Shown: in pieces, positions 44,011-52,200 of the stretch
Numbering within the stretch: position 1 is the first letter of the stretch
Layout of the letters: every line of letters begins with the position of its first letter
Assembly (NCBI GenBank): GCA_964600235.1
Contig: CAZRIV010000011.1
Coordinates: 95,713-159,712, forward strand
Length of the DNA: 64,000 nt
Direction: 5' to 3'
Source of the DNA: MWEI01 sp964600235
GTDB lineage: Bacteria; Desulfobacterota; Desulfomonilia; UBA1062
The notes under the pieces: model-generated
What the model was told of the DNA's origin: nothing
Databases searched by the model: none
Seen by the model: the letters and a program-made list of their open reading frames with translations, nothing else
Program-made: the position numbers and the translations under genes

Positions 44011-44757
44011 GTGACCTGTCCGAAATGCGGAAATGAACAGGCCGATGGATACGATGAATGCCTGAAATGCGGGGTTATTTTCAGCAGGATACCCCCGGCC
44101 CATCGAGCATCCCCTGTCCGGGCCGATGCCGACCCTCCGGGGTCAACACCCGGTTTTGTCCTGGAGGACCTTTTCTTTCCAGCCAGGACCGATCCCGACC
44201 CCCTTGAACTGGCACTGAAGACCTTGCTCATGGCAGTACTTCTTGTGTGGGGGCTCAAACTCTTCTTCACCCCCATCGAGGAGGCCGGCGACAACATACT
44301 CCACTATGTGAACCTGCCCTTCCACGAAGCCGGGCACATCTTCTTCCGTCCCTTCGGGGAGTTCCTCACCATATTGGGCGGCAGCCTGTTCCAGCTCATC
44401 ATGCCGCTGACCTGCTGTGCCGCGCTCCTCCTGAAAACGAGGGACCCCTTCGGTGCATCGGTGGCCCTGTGGTGGTGCGGTGAGAATTTCATCGACATGG
44501 CCCCGTACATCAACGACGCACGCGCCCTGGAGCTTACCCTGCTGGGCGGGGTGACCGGCAGGGAGAGGCCGGGGTTCCACGACTGGGAGAACATCCTGGG
44601 TACCCTGGGCCTTCTGCCCTATGACCATGCAATCGCCTCAGCCGCCATGGGCCTTGGCCTGATCATCATGCTGGCCGCCTGCGCCTGGGCAGGTTTTGGG
44701 CTTGCCAGGGGGCTCGGCAGGTTACTCTCTGCCCGCAGGGCGATGCACGGGCGTTAA
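44011..44757 (+). CDS. Zinc-ribbon membrane protein with HEAGH motif (M50-like)
   Basis: 248 residues starting with GTG. An N-terminal zinc ribbon (Cys3, Cys6, Cys17, Cys20) is followed by a linker and four or five TM segments. Residues 105-109 are HEAGH, the zinc motif of metalloproteases, within LPFHEAGHIFFRPFG at a membrane border; a later GENFIDMAPYIND could supply the Asp ligand as in M50 site-2-type proteases. It is not a known RseP/SpoIVFB relative (no PDZ or CBS), so substrate and activity are unknown. Monocistronic; followed by palindrome E5. Confidence 0.65.
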   Translation: MTCPKCGNEQADGYDECLKCGVIFSRIPPAHRASPVRADADPPGSTPGFVLEDLFFPARTDPDPLELALKTLLMAVLLVWGLKLFFTPIEEAGDNILHYVNLPFHEAGHIFFRPFGEFLTILGGSLFQLIMPLTCCAALLLKTRDPFGASVALWWCGENFIDMAPYINDARALELTLLGGVTGRERPGFHDWENILGTLGLLPYDHAIASAAMGLGLIIMLAACAWAGFGLARGLGRLLSARRAMHGR

Positions 44758-44812
44758 GACCGGTGAGGTAGTCATCCCCCTGATTGTGCATTTGAAGGGG
44801 TAAAAAACCTGA

Positions 44813-44901
44813 TCCGTTCAAGCCGGTGATCTCTTTAGCCTTTATATGACCGTTAAATTCAGCTTTCCTGGAAGGCTAAAGAGATCACCGGCTTGAACGG
44901 A
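44813..44901. repeat. Long palindrome E5 (30-bp perfect arms, 29-base loop)
   Basis: Arms 44813-44842 and 44872-44901 are perfect reverse complements (30 of 30) with loop 44843-44871. The arm starts TCCGTTCAAGCCGGTGATC, as E1 except for one base here, but differs further in at the CTCTTT tract, always with the matching change in the other arm. Its loop is inverted relative to E1 and E2. It lies between convergent genes. Confidence 0.92.
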
Positions 44902-44929
44902 CCTAAAAAATCTTCAGCTGTCATCCTCT

Positions 44930-46591
44930 TTAAATTTCTATCCCTGTCAGCTCGTACAGGATTAGTCCCGCCGTATAAATACCGGCAGCTATCCCCGGGG
45001 TGTTCTTCGTGGCGGAGACATTGTATAGATTGTGAGGGCAGTCTTCCTCTTCTATGGCCCCCTTGAGAATCTCTTTTACGGTCAGCCTTCTTCCATAGGC
45101 ATTTCCCATCTCGCCCGCAGTATCCCTCTCGATATCGATGGATGATAAAATTTCAGCAAAGAGCACCCTGGATCTGATCCCCGGGAAAACATTCATCTCA
45201 AGGATACCCACTATATCCTCGGCAAGCCTCGTTTTGAATCTGCGGACCGCTTCTGCTCCGTTTTCATGAATCATCTTTTCCTGGTGGTAGTTGCCCGGAC
45301 AGAAGACCACCAGGCAGTCGTTTTTGTCCTCCCGTGCCTTCCCGAATCCGTTCGCGGACGGCGACCCGATGAAAAGCATCCGGGGCGGAGCGGTAACATC
45401 GGGATTCCTGTAGTTCACCTCATTGCCGTCCTGCCACCAATAATTACGTCCTTTCATTTCTGCAATGGACTGCAATCCCCCTTCGACCCCCATGCAACAG
45501 GTGGGGATGCTGTGCGACGGCGCATAATCATAAAACTCGGTTCCCCGGCCCAGCAGGTAGTAGGTCAATCTCGGAGAGATATCGCTGAATACGAAATCGC
45601 ACTCATACCGAGAACCGTCTTCACATATGACCTGAGTCACCATGTTGTCTTTTGTGTCGAGCCGGACGACCTTTTTGCCCCTTTCAACGGACCCCCCGTT
45701 ATTACCTATCACGGACGATAACGAATCAAAGAAGTGGGAAAAACCTTTTTCGGGATACCAGGCGCCGCTGTGATAATTACCTGTTCCGATGATGTATGCT
45801 ATCGCGGACATCTCGGATTCGTTCTCCGCGAATATTCCGCCATGGCCGTACAGGATCCGCCTGAGCAGGTTATTGATATGAAACTGATCAAAGAACTCCT
45901 TTACGGAGAGTTTTATGCAGTGGCCCACTTTCAGTTTCATGGCCATGGGGATCCTGCTTGTGGCAAGAAATTTTGTCGCGAGCAGAAATCTCCCCTCTGC
46001 TGATGAATTCTCCCTGAAAAAAGACTTGTACGTATCATAGATGGAGATCATCTCATCAAAGAGGGCATCCAGCCGCTCACCCTCTTCGGGAAACAGGGCC
46101 TTTAAATCCCTGCGGAAATTTTCCAGTCCCAGGGGCACCTTGAAATTTGCAGAAATATGATTGCCCTGTTCACTCCTGCGCCCGATGAAAATCCTTTCAA
46201 AGCCATCATGATTCATGGGAATAAAGGGATTGGACTCTTTTATGCCCAGGTATCTGAGAAAACGGTCACCGATCCTGCCGTCTCCGAATTCCCATACATA
46301 CTGCGGCCCCATTGAATAGCTCATCCCGTGAAAGGTTAGGCATCTTCCGTGGCCTCCGATGAGTTCTTTATTCATTTCCAGGACAGTAACCCGGTGACCT
46401 ATCTTGGAAAAGAGAGCCCCTGAAGCCATACCACCAATCCCGCTGCCGATAACGACAACCCTTTTGGGGGTCCCATCCCAGATCGGCTGCCCCTGGATCT
46501 TGAAAAACGGGATCGACAGTTCATCCCTGATCTTTTTCAGCCTGCTTCCCGATCGCTTCCTGGAAGCTTCTATAATTTCATTAAGGCTCAT
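44930..46591 (-). CDS. Phytoene-desaturase-like NAD(P)/FAD-dependent oxidoreductase
   Basis: 553 residues. N-terminal Rossmann FAD motif RVVVIGSGIGGMASGALFSK followed by GHRVTVLEMN; a hallmark C-terminal motif SATKNTPGIAAGIYTAGL as in CrtI/retinol-saturase-type flavoenzymes. These (de)saturate carotenoids or related lipids. An extra N-terminal stretch of about 40 residues precedes the FAD motif. The ATG at 46591 is preferred over 46642. The gene is more A/T-rich than its neighbours and has palindrome E5 at its 3' end, hinting at transfer. No carotenoid genes are nearby. Confidence 0.78.
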   Translation of the reverse strand: MSLNEIIEASRKRSGSRLKKIRDELSIPFFKIQGQPIWDGTPKRVVVIGSGIGGMASGALFSKIGHRVTVLEMNKELIGGHGRCLTFHGMSYSMGPQYVWEFGDGRIGDRFLRYLGIKESNPFIPMNHDGFERIFIGRRSEQGNHISANFKVPLGLENFRRDLKALFPEEGERLDALFDEMISIYDTYKSFFRENSSAEGRFLLATKFLATSRIPMAMKLKVGHCIKLSVKEFFDQFHINNLLRRILYGHGGIFAENESEMSAIAYIIGTGNYHSGAWYPEKGFSHFFDSLSSVIGNNGGSVERGKKVVRLDTKDNMVTQVICEDGSRYECDFVFSDISPRLTYYLLGRGTEFYDYAPSHSIPTCCMGVEGGLQSIAEMKGRNYWWQDGNEVNYRNPDVTAPPRMLFIGSPSANGFGKAREDKNDCLVVFCPGNYHQEKMIHENGAEAVRRFKTRLAEDIVGILEMNVFPGIRSRVLFAEILSSIDIERDTAGEMGNAYGRRLTVKEILKGAIEEEDCPHNLYNVSATKNTPGIAAGIYTAGLILYELTGIEI

Positions 46592-46838
46592 GGCTATTCC
46601 TCGATAGGGCCCTGGAATGAAAAACGTTCCTGCTTCCAGCAATGTTTACCCCATGCATGTCATCTGTCAACAAGATACCGTACAGGATGGTTGGGCATGG
46701 CTTTGGCGTGCCTCCCAAAGAGAGAACCCCTAAAAAAGGCCACAAAACCCGTTAAAAAGATCCTGTGGATATATTCATTGACACATGGGCTGTACATGAT
46801 AAGCTCCGCCACTATCAAATCTTACGGGGAAACCTGAT

Positions 46839-47018
46839 ATGAAAAACGTGGACATGTCGGCTGAAGGCAATATCCTGACTATCAGGGTTGATCTTACGAA
46901 AGAATTTGGACCTTCATCTTCAGGCAAGACCATCATCATTGCCTCGACTGAAGGGAATATCGCCATTGAAGGCCATGAGGAAATCAAGGTGGGGTTGAAC
47001 ATTTATAAGAAGAAGTAG
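46839..47018 (+). CDS. Small conserved-type protein (59 aa)
   Basis: 59 codons plus stop: starts MKNVDMSAEGN, central VDLTKEFGPSSSGKTIIIAS and end GLNIYKKK. GGGGA lies eight bases before the ATG. The FGPSSSGKT-I-I-I-AS-T-E-GN pattern recurs in many bacteria as a short stand-alone protein of unknown role. No signal peptide; small beta-rich fold likely. Alone on the plus strand between two minus-strand genes. Confidence 0.65.
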   Translation: MKNVDMSAEGNILTIRVDLTKEFGPSSSGKTIIIASTEGNIAIEGHEEIKVGLNIYKKK

Positions 47019-47094
47019 CAGCAAAGACGAATCAACACCCCTGTTCTGTTATTGAGGTGCACCATGGAAATCCACCTCTCAATCCCTGCCGATT

Positions 47095-47112
47095 CATCGA
47101 AGGTCTTCGATG
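47095..47112. terminator. Hairpin between convergent genes
   Basis: CATCGAAG (47095-47102) pairs with CTTCGATG (47105-47112), an 8-bp stem with a 2-base centre, so as DNA it is a near-perfect palindrome. It lies between the 59-residue gene and the end of the CapA-like gene. Could end transcription from either side or be a protein-binding site. Confidence 0.35.
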
Positions 47113-47129
47113 CTGATATTTACCCCTGA

Positions 47130-48281
47130 TTATTTTGTCGCCCGGGGTTCATCCTTTGATGCCGTCAGGGAAGGTGAAGGGCCCTCGTATGCAATCCTGA
47201 CCTTGCCGATGCCGTTGTGCCAGTGAATGACCGTGTTAAAGCCTTTAGAAATCTCGTTGAGGTGCGTGATGATCATCTTCGCCTGGTTTCCCCTGGCCAG
47301 CCTCGGCTGAAATCCCACCTCCTGGTTGCGCACGTTGAGCGGGTAGAGGTTCACCTGCACCGGGACCCTGTCCCTGAAACGGGTCACTGCGGCAAGGCTG
47401 AAGGCGGCATTGCCGCTCATGGAGCCGAAGGCATAGTTGCCCAGGCTGTAAAAGACGGGCTTGCCATGGTATATCTCTATGCCCTGGGGGATATGCGGAT
47501 GGTGGCCGAGCACCATGTCCGCGCCTGAGTCTATGGCATGGTGGGCAAAGTCTATCTGGTACTTCTTCGGTTCGCTCTTGAGCTCCTCGCCCCAGTGAAA
47601 GCTCACCATGAGGATATCGACCTTGGGCCTCGCATCCATGATATCCTGCCGCACCTGGGCCCAGTCAGGATGAGCGGTGCCAGGCCTGTCGCTTCCTGCC
47701 CAGAACTCCTCGGGGAATGTCATGGAATATGCCAGAAGGCCGTATGTCGTCCGGTTCCTCGTTATCACGGCAGGCCTGCTGGCCGACGCCAGGTCCATTC
47801 CTGCCCCGGTACAGGCAAGCCGGTTCTTCCGGCATTGTCTGATGGTGTCCTTCAGCCCCCTTTCCCCATAATCCATGATGTGGTTGTTCGCCAGGGACAG
47901 CAGGTCAAAGCCCGCCTTTTTGATGGCACTGATCGATTCAGGATCCCCCCTGAAGGTGTACTGCTTGTCCTGATACCTCACTCCCTTTGACGTAACGGGA
48001 TATTCGAGGTTTGCGAATGAAACATCCGATTGTGCAATAAGTCTCGCCAGGTGTCTGTCCTGGAAGGGATGGTTGTATCCCTTGGATTGCAGGAAGCCTC
48101 TGGCGCTCCCGGTAAGCATAATGTCCCCCACGGCAAGCACCGTGCATGCCCTTCCCGGTTGTGGTGCTTCTGCCTTGCCAATGCCTTGGCCCAATAGCGG
48201 CGCAGGATACCCTGCCATCAGTACCAGCACAAGGCAGGCATAAGGGACAGCGAGCTTGGGCGGGATGCCTTTGTACTTCAT
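47130..48281 (-). CDS. CapA-like (PGA_cap) metallophosphatase-fold protein
   Basis: 383 residues with an N-terminal signal sequence or TM segment (about 8-30). The PGA_cap domain has VGDIMLTGS, FANLEYPVT, LLSLANNHIMDYGERG, VSFHWGEEL, VLGHHPHIPQG and YSLGNYAF: the metal-binding residues of the calcineurin-like fold. Relatives take part in poly-gamma-glutamate anchoring or unknown envelope functions; no capBC genes are here. Start at 48281 is chosen for the signal sequence and to avoid overlap with the M23 gene, although the ribosome site is weak. Confidence 0.82.
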   Translation of the reverse strand: MKYKGIPPKLAVPYACLVLVLMAGYPAPLLGQGIGKAEAPQPGRACTVLAVGDIMLTGSARGFLQSKGYNHPFQDRHLARLIAQSDVSFANLEYPVTSKGVRYQDKQYTFRGDPESISAIKKAGFDLLSLANNHIMDYGERGLKDTIRQCRKNRLACTGAGMDLASASRPAVITRNRTTYGLLAYSMTFPEEFWAGSDRPGTAHPDWAQVRQDIMDARPKVDILMVSFHWGEELKSEPKKYQIDFAHHAIDSGADMVLGHHPHIPQGIEIYHGKPVFYSLGNYAFGSMSGNAAFSLAAVTRFRDRVPVQVNLYPLNVRNQEVGFQPRLARGNQAKMIITHLNEISKGFNTVIHWHNGIGKVRIAYEGPSPSLTASKDEPRATK

Positions 48282-48312
48282 GGGCAGCCAAGTGTGATGC
48301 CCTGGATGGATA

Positions 48313-49731
48313 TCAGCCTCTGGGAGCACGGTTCGACTTGCCTGCATTCTTCCTGGAAGGGGTTTTTGGAGAGCTGCATTCTATATTCATGGGGTTGAGA
48401 AAGGTCCCCCGGCGGGTAATGCGGAAATCCAGATGCGGCCCGGTGGCGCAGCCTGTCATGCCCACGTAGCCTATGATCTCTCCCTTCTTCACCCTTTTGC
48501 CCGTAATCATGTCCCGCCTGAAACGGGAGAGGTGAGCATAGTGAGATGTGTAACCGTTGGGATGCGTTACACGGATGGTTTTCCCGTATCCTCCATCCCA
48601 TCCCATGAAATTCACCCTGCCCGCCCCGATGGCATGAACCGGGGTGCCGGTAGGTGCGGAAAAATCCACGCCCAGGTGGGGTTGGTCTTCATGGGTGAGG
48701 GGATGGACCCTCGAGTGGCTGAACCCTGACGATACACGCCGGTAAGTGAGGGGCGCCCTGAGAAAGGTCGGCTCCTGGGCTTTTGCCATGCGGGTCTTCC
48801 GGGCTTTGCCTGACCGGGCCTTTTTATTGGATGCCTTCTTCCTTGCAGGGCGCTTCTCCGTCGTCGAGAAGGAATCCTTATCCCCTCTCAGTGCCTGCTT
48901 ATCCTGACCGGGAGCGGCAAAGTAATCTTTGTCCCTCAGTGGCAGCACCGGGGGTAAAAGCACCAAGCCGCTTGCCAGCATCTCGTAGGGGGCATGGGGT
49001 GATGTCCTGACGGTATCAGGCAGCCCGCACCGGTACGACGAGGCCGCCTTCATGACTCGCCCGGTTTCGCTCCGGGCTGCCCGTGTTGTTTCAGGGCCGG
49101 GTTGGACGGAGCCCCTCTGCTGTGAATCCCGATTGGATTTTATGCCTGAGGGTCTCCTGGGCGACGGCAGGGCGGCATGGCGACATTCCCCGGCAGCTCC
49201 CGGCACGTCTTTTCCACTGACCCTGGCTTTTTTTGGGGATCTCCTCGGACCTGCCTGGGCAGCCTGATGGGATACGGGCACCGTTCCGGTCTTCATGAGG
49301 CTGATGACCTTGCCGTTATACAGGACAAGTTTCTTCCGGCTGGAAATCTTGTAGTCTATTTCATGAAGGCTTGTACCGTCCGGGCTGAAATAGAGCTCAA
49401 GCTCGCTGCCCGGCTTCATCCTGGTGAGCCTGAATACCTTGTCGGCCCTCTTGGAGATGTACAGGGCGTCCTTCCTCGATGCCCCGGCCTTCACCAGGAT
49501 GTCGGAGAATACATCTCCGGGCCGTATGGCATACACCTTCATGGATTTCGAGGAGATGTATCCCGGGGCCTTTCCGGCCAGCTGCTCATTCACCGAATCT
49601 GTCCCTCGCGGGGAAGAACTCACGATGGCCTTGCAGCAGGGAACGGATGGGAGGAAGATCTGCCCCAGAAACCCTGCCATGAATACGAGCAGTATGTACC
49701 GCACGCAGAAAGGCCAATGGTTTTTGTTCAT
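48313..49731 (-). CDS. M23-family peptidase with N-terminal OapA/LysM-like domain
   Basis: 472 residues: N-terminal TM anchor (about 10-30), a LysM/OapA-like domain (about 62-135, VYAIRPGDVFSDILVKAG), a low-complexity basic linker (about 140-320), then an M23 domain with HLGVDFSAPTGTPVHA (H-x-x-x-D intact) and SHYAHLS. The usual H-x-H is GPHLDFRI, with Asp for the second His, a variant seen in some M23 proteins. Probably a cell-wall endopeptidase in the periplasm. ATG at 49731 has GGGAGG nine bases upstream. Upstream neighbour of the CapA-like gene. Confidence 0.85.
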   Translation of the reverse strand: MNKNHWPFCVRYILLVFMAGFLGQIFLPSVPCCKAIVSSSPRGTDSVNEQLAGKAPGYISSKSMKVYAIRPGDVFSDILVKAGASRKDALYISKRADKVFRLTRMKPGSELELYFSPDGTSLHEIDYKISSRKKLVLYNGKVISLMKTGTVPVSHQAAQAGPRRSPKKARVSGKDVPGAAGECRHAALPSPRRPSGIKSNRDSQQRGSVQPGPETTRAARSETGRVMKAASSYRCGLPDTVRTSPHAPYEMLASGLVLLPPVLPLRDKDYFAAPGQDKQALRGDKDSFSTTEKRPARKKASNKKARSGKARKTRMAKAQEPTFLRAPLTYRRVSSGFSHSRVHPLTHEDQPHLGVDFSAPTGTPVHAIGAGRVNFMGWDGGYGKTIRVTHPNGYTSHYAHLSRFRRDMITGKRVKKGEIIGYVGMTGCATGPHLDFRITRRGTFLNPMNIECSSPKTPSRKNAGKSNRAPRG

Positions 49732-50128
49732 GGGATGAATCCTCCCCGTAGAATGCCCTGATAGATATATCAGGTTCAATAACATTGGTTGCGGGTATAC
49801 TACACCAGTCAGAAAATTGCAAGTTCAGTTACTCATGCCGGAGACCCCTGCACAACTCAATACCCATAGTTGAACAGCACCAAAAAATTCGGCCGGAACC
49901 ATCATCTGTTCGGGTAAGGTTTTTCTCATCCGGTTTAATCACCCTTCTGAAATCATGCAGGGGTCCTTTTCATCTTTCAGCGTATCAGGTAATTTTTTAA
50001 CGAGGAAAATCCTGAAGGAAACATGGGTGGGGTTCTTGATGGCCTCTTCTCGCTTGAGCAGGAGATGGAAGAATCCGCCGCCCCCGGGATCTTCCCCCGA
50101 AGGCGGGGGCTAAAAAACATTTTTTCTT
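49732..50128. other. Intergenic region with a short palindrome remnant
   Basis: 397 bases without a supported gene. It holds a short element related to palindrome E4 (49893-49914) and, near 50094-50109, a GC-rich hairpin (CCCCCG, AAGG loop, CGGGGG) close to the 3' end of the 91-residue gene. Confidence 0.5.
49893..49914. repeat. Possible short or decayed relative of palindrome E4
   Basis: CCGGAAC (49893-49899) and GTTCGGG (49908-49914) pair at 6 of 7 positions. CATCTGTTCGGG is identical to 12 bases of the E4 right arm, and the element is flanked by an A-run on the left and a T-run on the right, as E4 is. Confidence 0.4.
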
Positions 50129-50404
50129 CTAGAGAAGGTCTGCGCCACCCGGCGGCAGATCTGAAGCGGGTTTGGCAAAGTCTCCCTTTCGTTTGTCTCG
50201 GTCACGCTTGCGCTCCTGCAGGAGGAAAAGAAGGGCAGCGGCATTTGCCTTAACATGGGCGAATACGCTTTCAGGGCCCGTGTATTTGTCATGGTGCTCC
50301 AGGTTATATTCAATATCCCTGATGGCCTTTGCCAGGGCCTCTTCATGCATGCTGTGCTTTTTCTGTACCATGATTCTTTTGGCTTGTGCTTCATGCTCAT
50401 CCAT
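50129..50404 (-). CDS. Small helical protein of unknown function (91 aa)
   Basis: 91 residues, charged and helical (EEALAKAIRDIEYNLEHHD, FAHVKANAAALLFLLQERKR), no signal peptide. A strong AGGAGG ribosome site six bases before the ATG at 50404 supports it over the overlapping frames on either strand. No recognised domain. Lies alone between the M23 gene and a small exported protein, all on the minus strand. Confidence 0.55.
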   Translation of the reverse strand: MDEHEAQAKRIMVQKKHSMHEEALAKAIRDIEYNLEHHDKYTGPESVFAHVKANAAALLFLLQERKRDRDKRKGDFAKPASDLPPGGADLL

Positions 50405-50584
50405 GACGGTCCTCCTTATGAATATGTCAGCTGCAGATTCTTAGCTCTTCATCAGTGCATAAGATAATCAAACCTTCCATGACGGTCAACCGGTATCGTG
50501 CCATGATGGATTTTTTCAGGAATGCTTATGTTTGAACCAATGTGCACAAGGTGTTCGTAAAAGGCGCGGTGGGAAAGGTCATCC

Positions 50585-50917
50585 TCAATTTTTCTGCACA
50601 GCGGGTTTTGCAGGTTTTTCTGTCCTCTCCGGTTTATCGGCCTTAAGAGCCTTGTCGGTCTTCTCGTCCACGGACCACCTGTATTCGGACACCTCAACCT
50701 TTTTCTTTGTCTCCACGCGCCTCAGAGGCACCTGCTTGAGGGTAATCTCATAGAGCCTGCCTTCACCTGTGAAGTTTTCAAGGGCCTCTTTCAGGGATTG
50801 GAATATCTCGATCTTCTGGCTGCCGAACATGGTATCCTTGATGATCGCATACTCTTTGGACCATGCCGCACTTGCGATGAGAAGAACAGCCATTAAGAGC
50901 ACGAACAGTTTCCTCAT
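50585..50917 (-). CDS. Small exported protein of unknown function (110 aa)
   Basis: 110 residues with a clear signal peptide (MRKLFVLLMAVLLIASAAWS), a short alpha/beta domain (YAIIKDTMFGSQKIEIFQS) and a Lys/Pro/Glu-rich tail (KADKPERTEKPAKPAVQKN). Probably periplasmic. Function not recognised. It is monocistronic on the minus strand. Confidence 0.6.
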   Translation of the reverse strand: MRKLFVLLMAVLLIASAAWSKEYAIIKDTMFGSQKIEIFQSLKEALENFTGEGRLYEITLKQVPLRRVETKKKVEVSEYRWSVDEKTDKALKADKPERTEKPAKPAVQKN

Positions 50918-51057
50918 AGCCTATCCCCCCTTCATCCTGTCTTTTTTGTCCGGCATTTTCACACGGATGTCAATAGGACATAGGCCCGGGTGGAAGGCGG
51001 ATTCCTTCAAACTCACTGGCCATGGATATGAATCCTCGAAGAGTAAGGATGATTTGA

Positions 51058-52200
51058 CTAAGGCCTTAGGCCAACAGCTTCCGAACACTTCGAAAAACAC
51101 ATCCGCTCGATGGCGTATAGCCTTTCATAGGCCTCATGAAATGAGTTTTCAGAGCTGGTGAAGACACCATGGCCGTAAACGATGGCTGAGTGGGCGGCCT
51201 GCATGGCCCGGGGCAGGGTGTGCACGAGACCATGCCTTCCCGCACCCACCTCGCCCGCCACAACCGGGATATCTCCAATTGCCCTGGTATGCCCGAACTG
51301 CAGGGGCCCGCCGGACATGGACATGATCACCGAGAATCGGGGATGACCATGCAGAATGGCCGTATTCCCGGTGAGCGCATAGATCTTCACATGGGCCGAG
51401 AGTTCGGATGAACTGGTGAGCTCGCAGGTGGACGATCCGTCTTGAGGCACGCAGTCAATATGGCCCGGAAGCTCGTCTAAGGAAGACCCTGTCTGGGATA
51501 TGTAGATAAGAGGCCCCTTTTTGAACGAGATATTGCCGAAGAACGAATCAACCAGCCCCGCAGCCACCGTAGCCTTGCCCGCCTCATCCATGGCCTTGAT
51601 GATGTCTGCTTCGTCTTCGAGGGGTTCCTGCGAGAGGGGGTTGGGTGCAGAAGGCTTGGCGAGCTGCATGAGGAATCCTTGACAGAGGTCAATCATCCGT
51701 TCTGAAGGCCGTGCAATCCCCCCAATGCCGTGTAACCCGGCCAGGATGTCGGTGAAAAACTTGACAAAAGTGGCGAAACAGATGGAACTCATGGTGACAA
51801 AGGCCTGTTCCAGCGAGACCGCACCGGTGGTAATGATGCCCTGCCCCTTCACGATGCAGCCCTTCCGGGAGTTCAAGGCGCATGCCACCAGGCCGGGATC
51901 GAATGACTCCACCACCGGGATATCGTGGATGAAGGTGAGGCTCTCGGTGTCTTTCGGCGAGATGGGGTTTGTCCCTTCCCGTATGAGTTCGCATATGATC
52001 GCCCATCTGAGCGGTTCGGGCCGTGCTATGAGCAGGCTGTTGATATTGAGCGCATCAAACAGGGAGGCGACCTCGCGGGGGACTGTGGCGTTATTGGTGT
52101 AGATCTCGTCATCAATTCCATAGAGCCGGGCATCATGGGGACCCTCTATGAGCCCATGGTCCAGCAGTTTCTTGAGATATTTGTTCACCTGATGCTGCAT
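51058..52200 (-). CDS. Class II aldolase/adducin-family protein
   Basis: 380 residues. The C-terminal half (about 195-380) is the class II aldolase domain: GNISFKKGPL (phosphate-binding Asn), ILHGHPRFSV (two zinc His) and IVYGHGVFTSS (third His). The N-terminal half (about 1-190) looks like a second, degenerate aldolase-like domain with YTNNATVPREVASLFDAL. These enzymes split or join sugar phosphates through a zinc enediolate. It overlaps the AOR gene by 16 bp, so its aldehyde product may be the AOR substrate (inference). Confidence 0.8.
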   Translation of the reverse strand: MQHQVNKYLKKLLDHGLIEGPHDARLYGIDDEIYTNNATVPREVASLFDALNINSLLIARPEPLRWAIICELIREGTNPISPKDTESLTFIHDIPVVESFDPGLVACALNSRKGCIVKGQGIITTGAVSLEQAFVTMSSICFATFVKFFTDILAGLHGIGGIARPSERMIDLCQGFLMQLAKPSAPNPLSQEPLEDEADIIKAMDEAGKATVAAGLVDSFFGNISFKKGPLIYISQTGSSLDELPGHIDCVPQDGSSTCELTSSSELSAHVKIYALTGNTAILHGHPRFSVIMSMSGGPLQFGHTRAIGDIPVVAGEVGAGRHGLVHTLPRAMQAAHSAIVYGHGVFTSSENSFHEAYERLYAIERMCFSKCSEAVGLRP

